A DNA stretch of 5,038 bases from Pseudomonadota bacterium. GTDB lineage: Bacteria; Pseudomonadota; Alphaproteobacteria; Rhizobiales; Devosiaceae. Shown here piece after piece: positions 1-4,481 of this stretch (positions are counted from its first letter, which is position 1; each line of letters begins with the position of its first letter). The notes beneath the pieces are model-generated. The model saw only the letters and a list, made by a program, of their open reading frames with translations, made no database searches and was not told the DNA's origin. The translations under genes and the position numbers were made by a program. The stretch covers positions 1 to 5,038 of the forward strand of contig JAEZFJ010000139.1 in assembly GCA_023437755.1 (NCBI GenBank), read 5' to 3'.

Positions 1-458
1 GGCTTGAAGTCGATGGCGTTCTCGGTGATGCCCTCGAGCAGGCGCATGGCAACATCGGTCATGCGCGACTCGGTGTAGCGCATGGCCGCGGCGCCATCGC
101 CGTCGATGTTGCCGAAATTGCCCTGACCGTCCACGAGTGGATAGCGCAGGGCGAAATCCTGCGCGAGGCGGACGAGGGCGTCGTAGATCGACTGGTCGCC
201 ATGCGGGTGGAACTTACCAATCACGTCGCCGACGATACGGGCGGACTTCTTGTAGCCCTGGTTCGGCTCGAGGTGGAGCAGCCGCATGGCATGAATGATG
301 CGGCGATGCACCGGCTTCAACCCGTCGCGCGCATCCGGCAGCGCGCGCTGCGTGATGGTGGAGAGGGCATAGCTCAGATACCGCTCCTCCAGCGCCTCCT
401 TAAGGTCGACGACGCGCTGGTCGTCGGGCGGTGGGAGGGTATCGGTCTCGTCTGACAT
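1..458 (-). CDS. parC: DNA topoisomerase IV subunit A, N-terminal part (partial at left edge)
   Basis: This is the first 152 complete codons of the topoisomerase IV A subunit. With ParE, this cytoplasmic enzyme decatenates daughter chromosomes by ATP-driven double-strand passage. The protein begins MSDETDTLPPPDDQRVVDLK and continues into the winged-helix breakage-reunion domain. Visible family motifs are ALPDARDGLKPVHRRI (about 39-54), KKSARIVGDVIGKFHPHGD (about 70-88), PLVDGQGNFGNIDGD (about 107-121) and AAMRYTE, in which Tyr128 is the expected DNA-linking tyrosine and Arg127 its usual neighbour. The short acidic and proline-rich leader, and the residues LHLEPNQGYKKSAR where GyrA differs, favour ParC over GyrA. 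The ATG is preceded by a modest GGGAA at 9-nt spacing. A TATACT -10-like box lies upstream at 494-499. The position normally occupied by the quinolone-contact Ser after HPHGD is Gln89. The remaining two thirds lie beyond the left edge. Confidence 0.95.
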   Translation of the reverse strand, partial: MSDETDTLPPPDDQRVVDLKEALEERYLSYALSTITQRALPDARDGLKPVHRRIIHAMRLLHLEPNQGYKKSARIVGDVIGKFHPHGDQSIYDALVRLAQDFALRYPLVDGQGNFGNIDGDGAAAMRYTESRMTDVAMRLLEGITENAIDFK

Positions 459-493
459 GAGGTTGCTTTCCCGAGGGAACGAATCAGGAAAGC

Positions 494-522
494 AGTATAG
501 CGGTTAGGCCGTCGATGGGACC
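494..522 (-). promoter_or_regulatory. candidate parC promoter
   Basis: Read on the minus strand, TATACT (494-499) matches five of six bases of the -10 consensus. It would start transcription about 25-30 nt before the parC ATG at 458, a sensible leader length. The hexamer 17 bp further upstream (517-522, GGTCCC) is a poor -35 box, so the call rests almost entirely on the -10 box and its position. Confidence 0.35.
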
Positions 523-590
523 GAAACACGCGGTTTTGCACGCTTTTGAGCATGACTGTGCCTCCGGCGCGACCCGGATCAGGCTGAGCG

Positions 591-655
591 GTGGCGGCGA
601 GACCGGGGCCTCGGAGTACAAGGGTAAGGAAGTGAGACGCCGGTCTCGCCACCAC
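591..655. repeat. interrupted inverted repeat, 16-bp arms with 33-nt loop
   Basis: The left arm GTGGCGGCGAGACCGG (591-606) and the right arm CCGGTCTCGCCACCAC (640-655) pair at 15 of 16 positions; the only mismatch is C595 against A651. The 33-nt loop contains GAGAC (634-638), which can instead pair with GTCTC (643-647) inside the right arm to form a smaller hairpin with a GCCG loop. The two folds are mutually exclusive. The element lies about 130 bp upstream of the parC start. It has no U-tract directly after either arm (TTTTT begins 8 nt past the right arm), so it is not a textbook terminator. It may be a dispersed extragenic repeat, a structured leader or a protein-binding site. Confidence 0.6.
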
Positions 656-877
656 GCCGGGATTTTTGCACACGCCTCGAGCAGCCGGCCCTTGCGGACC
701 TTGGCGGCCGGACCGCCTGGCTGGTTGTCGACATCCATGCCGGAGCCTGGCGACCCATGCTCCCCCGACTGCCTCCCCGCCCTTCACACGTCATGATCGC
801 GCTCTAGCGGGGCGATGGGGAGAGAGTAGCGCAGGTTTTTGGCGTGGGGATAAGCGGGATAGATTTGGGTGCGGGTA

Positions 878-912
878 GCCCCACCTAACCTCCCCCGCCA
901 GCGAGGGAGGGA
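878..912 (+). repeat. C/G-rich extragenic hairpin repeat, copy 1
   Basis: The copy consists of a GCCCCACCTAA lead-in followed by a hairpin: CCTCCC (889-894) pairs with GGGAGG (905-910) around CCGCCAGCGA. The architecture CCCCACC, short linker, CCTCCCCC, loop, GGGAGG matches the intergenic repeat family seen in many alphaproteobacterial genomes (recalled from general knowledge). A second copy lies inverted at 950-984. The stem is imperfect here, with a C895/A904 mismatch inside it. Confidence 0.65.
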
Positions 913-949
913 CCTATAGTGTTGGGAGGCCGGGACAAACTCGATCTTT

Positions 950-984
950 CCTCCCCCTTCAGGGGGAGGGTGGGTGGGGGTGGG
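950..984 (-). repeat. C/G-rich extragenic hairpin repeat, copy 2 (inverted)
   Basis: CCTCCCCC (950-957) and GGGGGAGG (962-969) form a perfect 8-bp stem around TTCA, followed by GTGGGTGGGGGTGGG. Read on the minus strand the order is CCCACC-rich lead-in, CCTCCCCC, TGAA loop, GGGGGAGG, the same order as copy 1 on the plus strand. The two copies therefore face each other across about 37 bp, like a composite REP/BIME-type unit. The outer edge abuts the candidate -35 element of the glsB-like gene. Confidence 0.65.
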
Positions 985-1008
985 AACGGTCCAATGCGTG
1001 CAACCGCT
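983..1008 (+). promoter_or_regulatory. candidate EcfG-type general stress promoter
   Basis: GGAAC (983-987) matches the -35 element of alphaproteobacterial EcfG (general stress response) promoters. After a 17-bp spacer comes CGCT (1005-1008), three of four bases of the usual CGTT -10 element. Start of transcription would fall about 35-45 nt before the glsB-like ATG, which fits. Small GlsB/YeaQ-type proteins are commonly stress induced, which makes the assignment plausible. The -10 mismatch keeps it tentative. Confidence 0.35.
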
Positions 1009-1055
1009 TCGGGCGTTTCCGAATTGATCGCGTGTCAACTCAAGGAGCGTCAGCA

Positions 1056-1310
1056 ATGAGTATTATCTGGGCCATCATCGTCGGTTTCTTTGCAGGGCTG
1101 ATCGCCCGCTTCGTCGTGCCCGGTGACAAGGAACCGCGCGGCTTCATCCTCACCACCATACTGGGCGTCGTTGGGTCCGTCGTAGCCACCTGGCTCGGCC
1201 AGGCGATCGGACTCTATGGCGAGAATGACGGCGCCGGCTTTATCGGCGCGATCGTGGGTGCCGTAATCATCCTGCTGATCTGGGGTGCAGTCGCCCGGCG
1301 CCGCGCCTGA
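1056..1310 (+). CDS. GlsB/YeaQ/YmgE-family stress-response membrane protein
   Basis: This is an 84-residue, almost entirely hydrophobic protein of the transglycosylase-associated (GlsB/YeaQ/YmgE) family. Three membrane segments are visible: about 2-20, 30-52 and 61-80. The family signature is a first helix ending in ARFVVPGDKEPRGF, where a positively charged loop with Pro-Gly follows helix 1. Glycine-zipper helices follow (GVVGSVVATWLG and GAGFIGAIVGAV), and the protein ends in a basic ARRRA tail. The length equals the family norm of about 80-85 residues. The ATG at 1056 is preferred over an in-frame GTG at 1032 because AAGGAG (1042-1047) sits 8 nt before it and the helix starts directly. The molecular role of the family is not established; members are inner-membrane proteins linked to general stress. 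The gene stands alone, flanked by repeats upstream and a shared terminator downstream. Confidence 0.9.
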   Translation: MSIIWAIIVGFFAGLIARFVVPGDKEPRGFILTTILGVVGSVVATWLGQAIGLYGENDGAGFIGAIVGAVIILLIWGAVARRRA

Positions 1311-1333
1311 TCGGCCAGAAAGCCGGTAAAGAA

Positions 1334-1356
1334 AAGGGCGCCCGCTGGGCGCCCTT
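1334..1356. terminator. bidirectional intrinsic terminator between convergent genes
   Basis: AAGGGCGCCC (1334-1343) and GGGCGCCCTT (1347-1356) form a perfect 10-bp stem with a three-base GCT loop. On the plus strand it is followed by TTCCTGTTTCTC. On the minus strand the stem runs into CCCTTTTCTTT, the better U-tract. It sits 23 bp after the glsB-like stop and 22 bp after the stop of the convergent 5'-nucleotidase, so it can end both transcripts. Confidence 0.9.
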
Positions 1357-1378
1357 CCTGTTTCTCCCTGCCGGGCGA

Positions 1379-2992
1379 TCACTCGATGATTGTGATGCGG
1401 CCGTCGGTGTAGGGGGTGTATTCGCCCCCGAGCTTGGCAATGTAGTCCGCGACCACCTGCTCCAGCGGCGGGCCGAAGTCGTAGGGGTTCTCGCCTTCGG
1501 CGAAGGTTCCGTAACCGTCGCCGCCGCCGCGGACATAGTTGTTGGTGACAATGGTGTAGGTCGCCTCCTCATCGATCGGCACCCACTCGTCGCCTTCACC
1601 CTTCACCAGCACGTCGCTGACGCGCTCTCCGGCCGGCTTGGACAGCGTGTAGCTGTATTTGAGACCAGCAACCTGGGCGAAGCGCCCGGCGCCGTTCTCG
1701 ACATCGCTGACGCCGTTTTCGAGAGCTTCGATAACATCGGCACCGCTGATCTGCACGGTGGCCAGCGTGTTCGAGAACGGCAGGACGGTGATTACCTCAC
1801 CGACCGTGATCTCGCCCGCATCGATGGAAGCGCGAATGCCGCCGCCGTTCTGGAAAGCGATAGTCGCACCCTGGTCGACCACGCGGTCCAGGATAGCATC
1901 AGCCAGCAGGTTGCCCATCGAGCACTCCTTCACGCGGCAGACTTCGCGCGAGCCCTCGATGTTCTCGGTGGTCGTTCCGATGACGACGCCCATGGCTTCT
2001 TCGATGGGGGCGGCCAGGTCAGCGAGCTGGCCGGTGAAGTCCTCGTTGGCGATAACCGAGGCGTCGATCAGGTAGGGCTCGCCTTCGGCGCTGGTGACAA
2101 CGCCATTGTCGTCCCACGTGATCGAGATGTCGCCCAGGTACTTGCCGTACTGGTTGGCTTGCACCACCGGCACTTCTATCCCATCGGGGTTGGTGACCAT
2201 GGTCGGGTAGGGGCCGGCGGCGCCTTCGGCCGTGTTGGAGAGGAGGGTGGGGCTGTGACCGCCGACGATCACGTCGACCAGCGGCAGGGCAGCCGCGACT
2301 TCCTGGTCAACGGTGTAGCCGATGTGGCTGAGCAGGATGATCTTGTCGACGCCGGCCGCATCAAGCGCTTCGGAGGCGCCGCGGACGTACTGGATCACAT
2401 CGGTGAACTCGATGTTCGGGCCCGGGGAGGCAATCTCGGGTGTGTCCTCGGTCGTGGCGCCGATGATGCCGATCTTCTCGCCGCCAATTTCGACGACGAT
2501 CGAGCCCTTGATCTTGCCGCGGAGGTTCTCGTCACGGGTGACGTCGAAATTGCCGCCGATGATCGGGAACTCGGCTGCTTCGATGAACTTCAGAAACTCC
2601 TCGGGGCCATCGTCGAACTCATGGTTGCCGGTGGCGACCACGTCGAAGCCCATCTGGTTGAAGAAGTCCGAGACCACCTTGGACTTGTAGGTGGTGTAGT
2701 AGAGGGAACCCTGGAAGTTGTCGCCGGCGGACAGCAGCAGCACGTTGGCATCTTCGGCCTCGTACTGGCCGCGGGTGTCGTCGATGATGGTCTTCAACCG
2801 GGCAATGCCGCCGAAGCACTCGCCGGTCGCGTCCGTTTCGGCGTCACAGTTGGAGTCCGTGCCGGTGATCGGATCGAAGCGCGAGTGGAAGTCGTTGATG
2901 TGCAGAATATTGAGCGTGTACTCCGCGTGAGCCGCACCGGTGAAGCCGGCGAGGAGTGTCAGCGCGGAGGCGCTGAGAAGCAGTTTCTTCAT
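1379..2992 (-). CDS. exported bifunctional metallophosphatase/5'-nucleotidase (UshA/CD73 type)
   Basis: This 537-residue protein probably hydrolyses nucleoside 5'-phosphates, and perhaps UDP-sugars or NAD, in the periplasm to salvage nucleosides and phosphate. A signal peptide is clear: MKK, a hydrophobic stretch 4-19, and cleavage after AHA at about residue 23. The calcineurin-like domain carries all dimetal motifs: LHINDFH (Asp34, His36), SAGDNFQGS (Asp91), ATGNHEFD (Asn123, His124), SHIG (His223) and GGHS (His246). The C-terminal nucleotidase domain has FQNGGGIR (380-387), LPFSNTL (404-410) and GGGDGYGTF (489-497), which shape the nucleotide pocket. Cys49/Cys59 and Cys352/Cys357 could form disulfides. 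The start at 2992 is chosen over an in-frame ATG 18 codons upstream because it begins the signal peptide and has AGGGA at 8-nt spacing. The protein is markedly acidic. Substrate preference cannot be read from the sequence. Confidence 0.95.
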   Translation of the reverse strand: MKKLLLSASALTLLAGFTGAAHAEYTLNILHINDFHSRFDPITGTDSNCDAETDATGECFGGIARLKTIIDDTRGQYEAEDANVLLLSAGDNFQGSLYYTTYKSKVVSDFFNQMGFDVVATGNHEFDDGPEEFLKFIEAAEFPIIGGNFDVTRDENLRGKIKGSIVVEIGGEKIGIIGATTEDTPEIASPGPNIEFTDVIQYVRGASEALDAAGVDKIILLSHIGYTVDQEVAAALPLVDVIVGGHSPTLLSNTAEGAAGPYPTMVTNPDGIEVPVVQANQYGKYLGDISITWDDNGVVTSAEGEPYLIDASVIANEDFTGQLADLAAPIEEAMGVVIGTTTENIEGSREVCRVKECSMGNLLADAILDRVVDQGATIAFQNGGGIRASIDAGEITVGEVITVLPFSNTLATVQISGADVIEALENGVSDVENGAGRFAQVAGLKYSYTLSKPAGERVSDVLVKGEGDEWVPIDEEATYTIVTNNYVRGGGDGYGTFAEGENPYDFGPPLEQVVADYIAKLGGEYTPYTDGRITIIE

Positions 2993-3127
2993 CCCTGTTG
3001 TCCCTGTTCTTTGCCAAAAGGGCGGTTCGATCGGGCGGGCCTCCACCCACCGCGGCTGTGCCGAGCGCAGCCTGCGACGAGTTAAGCAGCGTTTTGTGAC
3101 GGGTGATAGTGGACCGTGCGGTCAAAA

Positions 3128-3164
3128 TCACGGCTGCCATGCAGCGGCGGCTCTTCACGGCTGC
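3128..3164. repeat. 10-bp direct repeat in divergent intergenic region
   Basis: TCACGGCTGC occurs exactly at 3128-3137 and again at 3155-3164, with a 27-bp period. The first copy overlaps a small palindrome, GCTGC-CAT-GCAGC (3133-3145). The pair lies between the divergent 5'-nucleotidase and gtrA-like genes, where an operator for either would be expected. No known operator consensus is recognised, and short GC-rich repeats can arise by chance. Confidence 0.3.
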
Positions 3165-3262
3165 TCAACCATCCGGCAAGTGTGGCTGTGCGGCGGATAA
3201 GTTCGTAACAGGCCTGCAACACGGTTCGCGGTAGAACGGTGGTGCAAAACGGAATTGAGTTC

Positions 3263-3760
3263 ATGAGCGCCGCCCTTGCCAGTCTGATGCCGGACGTGCC
3301 GGAGACTTCAAAGCCGTCCGAGAGCCTGGTCAGCTTCGTGCTGATCGGAGGCTTCGGTTCGGTGCTGTTCGTGTTTCTGTCCAGTGTGGCCGTGGCGCTG
3401 CTGCCCTTTGCCGAGTGGCAAGTGAACGCATGCTGCTATGCCACGACCATCCTGCCGATCTACCTGCTGCACCGGCGCTTTTCGTTCCGCTCCGAAGCAG
3501 CGCATCGTCGGGCGCTGCCGCGGTACGTTTGCGTGCAGTTGATGGCTCTGGTGCTGGCGGCACTGTTTTCCTTCGTGATCTACGGCACCCTGCACCTGCC
3601 GCCAGTTGCGGCTGCCATTCTGGTGGTGGCGCTGACCGCGGGCATCAACTTCATGGTGCTGCGCAGTTGGGCCTTTGCCTCGAGCAGCACTACGCCAGTG
3701 AGGTGGGGCATGCTGGCGCGGTTGGCTAAACGGGGTTCCAATCGGTTGCCAGTCGGGTAA
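3263..3760 (+). CDS. GtrA-family four-helix inner-membrane protein
   Basis: This 165-residue protein fits the GtrA-like family. Its members are thought to help flip or present undecaprenyl-phosphate-linked sugars across the inner membrane for modification of cell-surface polysaccharide. Four membrane segments are visible at about 22-47, 52-69, 87-108 and 114-133. The family's paired signatures are both present: YLLHRRFSFRS after helix 2 (67-77) and INFMVLRSWAF after helix 4 (128-138), each an aromatic/basic motif at the membrane edge. The C-terminal tail is basic. I chose the ATG at 3263, with GGAA at 3251-3254 as a weak ribosome-binding site; an in-frame GTG at 3239 would add eight residues. 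No glycosyltransferase is adjacent, although GtrA proteins usually act with one. The stop codon lies directly before the hairpin holding the thuA ribosome-binding site. Confidence 0.85.
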   Translation: MSAALASLMPDVPETSKPSESLVSFVLIGGFGSVLFVFLSSVAVALLPFAEWQVNACCYATTILPIYLLHRRFSFRSEAAHRRALPRYVCVQLMALVLAALFSFVIYGTLHLPPVAAAILVVALTAGINFMVLRSWAFASSSTTPVRWGMLARLAKRGSNRLPVG

Positions 3761-3791
3761 TCTCCGCGCCGCCTGATTTGCGGAGAGTCTC
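3761..3791 (+). promoter_or_regulatory. hairpin occluding the thuA ribosome-binding site
   Basis: TCTCCGC (3761-3767) pairs perfectly over 7 bp with GCGGAGA (3780-3786) around a 12-nt loop. The Shine-Dalgarno core GGAGA (3782-3786) of the thuA-like gene lies within the right arm, five bases before its ATG at 3792. The left arm begins at the base after the gtrA-like stop codon, so a ribosome terminating there would be expected to open the stem. This arrangement suggests translational coupling of thuA to the upstream gene; it is inferred from base pairing alone. Confidence 0.5.
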
Positions 3792-4437
3792 ATGAAAAGT
3801 GCGTTGATCGTCTATGGTGGCTGGTCCGGCCATGACCCGGAAGAATGCGCCGCCATCTACCGGCGCTGGCTGCACGAAGACGGGTTTTCGGTGCGCACCG
3901 CAACGGAGACGAGCGCCTTCGCCGACCCGTCCATCCACGACCTGTCGCTGATTGTGCCGATCTACACGATGAGCAAGATCGAGAAGGAAGAGGTCGAGAA
4001 CCTGACCAAGGCCGTGCAGAGCGGCGTTGGCCTGGCCGGCCCATGGCGGCAAGAGCGATGCCTTCCGCGCCTCGGTCGACTACCAGTTCATGGTCGGCGG
4101 CCAGTGGGTGGCGCACCCGGGGAACATCATCGACTACACCGTCGACGTGGCCAAGCCGGACGATCCGATCATGGCGGGGATCAAGTCGTTCCCGTACACG
4201 TCCGAGCAGTACTACATGCATGTCGACCCCTCCATCGAAGTGCTGGCGACGACCACTTTCACCGGTGAGCACGCGTCCTGGATCGACGGCGTGGTGATGC
4301 CGGTGGTCTGGAAGCACCGCTATGGCACCGGCCGCGTGTTCCACATGACCCTGGGCCACCGCGCCAAGGAATTCGAGAACACCAACATGGCAACGATCAT
4401 GCGCCGCGGCCTCAACTGGGCAGCGCGCGACGAATAA
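3792..4437 (+). pseudogene. ThuA-domain protein gene with a frameshift near codon 84
   Basis: The two parts together encode a ThuA-like protein (trehalose-utilization family, with a class I glutamine-amidotransferase-like fold and no obvious catalytic cysteine). The N-terminal part (3792-4040, 83 codons) reads MKSALIVYGGWSGHDPEE through VPIYTMSKIEKEEVENL to VQSGVGLAG. The rest continues one frame over from 4042 as HGGKSDAFRASVDYQFMVGG, with QWVAHPG, SEQYYMHVDPS, VMPVVWKHRYGTGRVF and a final MRRGLNWAARDE. Family members have GWHGG at the junction; here a single C (4041) stands where the TGG codon for Trp is expected, a net loss of two bases. Restored, the protein would be 215 residues, a normal length. 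Unrepaired translation runs out of frame to 4268. Conservation on both sides suggests a recent mutation or a sequence error. ThuA in rhizobia acts with ThuB in trehalose and sucrose catabolism, but no such partner is visible here. Confidence 0.85.
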
Positions 4438-4445
4438 ATCACGAT

Positions 4446-4470
4446 GGCCGGGGCAGTGCCTGCTCCGGCC
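4446..4470. terminator. hairpin between convergent thuA and nrsF-like genes, probable terminator
   Basis: GGCCGGGGCA (4446-4455) pairs with TGCTCCGGCC (4461-4470) over 10 bp, including one G-U pair, around GTGCC. It sits 8 bp after the thuA-like stop and 11 bp after the stop of the convergent gene, where a shared terminator is expected. Neither side has a strong U-tract (GCCTTCACTGTCT on the plus strand, ATCGTGATTTATT on the minus strand), so the efficiency of intrinsic termination is uncertain. Confidence 0.55.
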
Positions 4471-4481
4471 GCCTTCACTGT

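Larger units (their letters stand above)
459..1055. other. long intergenic region without a convincing gene
   Basis: These roughly 600 bases separate the divergent parC and glsB-like genes. The open frames here are short, overlap one another on both strands, and give proline-, arginine- and serine-rich translations without family motifs, as expected by chance at this GC content. I see no tRNA cloverleaf. What can be recognised is a parC promoter candidate, a 16-bp interrupted inverted repeat (591-655), two copies of a C/G-rich hairpin repeat (about 878-984) and a stress-type promoter candidate before glsB. Between 660 and 870 I recognise only a weak hairpin near 799-832 followed by five T residues. 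Confidence 0.7.

Noticed and set aside
640..667. TTTTT after the 591-655 inverted repeat as an intrinsic terminator
   Set aside because: The T-run begins 8 nt after the stem and is short, and no gene is transcribed into it on the plus strand.
484..738. 84-codon minus-strand open frame upstream of parC
   Set aside because: The translation is low in recognisable motifs, crosses the 591-655 inverted repeat and covers the likely parC promoter. Overlapping frames of similar length occur on both strands here, so it looks like chance in GC-rich DNA.
799..840. Hairpin GCGCTCT / AGTAGCGC followed by TTTTT, terminator-like on the plus strand
   Set aside because: The stem has a bulge and a 19-nt loop, and no plus-strand gene upstream needs terminating, so it is probably coincidental.
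2159..3085. 308-codon plus-strand open frame antisense to the 5'-nucleotidase gene
   Set aside because: It lies almost wholly opposite a gene with complete catalytic motifs and a signal peptide. The translation is rich in Gly, Val, Asp and Ala, typical of an antisense shadow at high GC.
3086..3102. Possible Pho box (minus strand CCGTCAC-AAAA-CGCTGC) upstream of the 5'-nucleotidase
   Set aside because: The first half resembles CTGTCAT and the A-rich spacer fits, but the second half matches poorly, so phosphate control is not supported by sequence alone.
4027..4437. Separate short gene starting at a TTG in the second half of thuA
   Set aside because: It has no ribosome-binding site of its own, and its content is the C-terminal part of the ThuA family interrupted at a conserved motif. 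It is better explained as the downstream part of a frameshifted gene.
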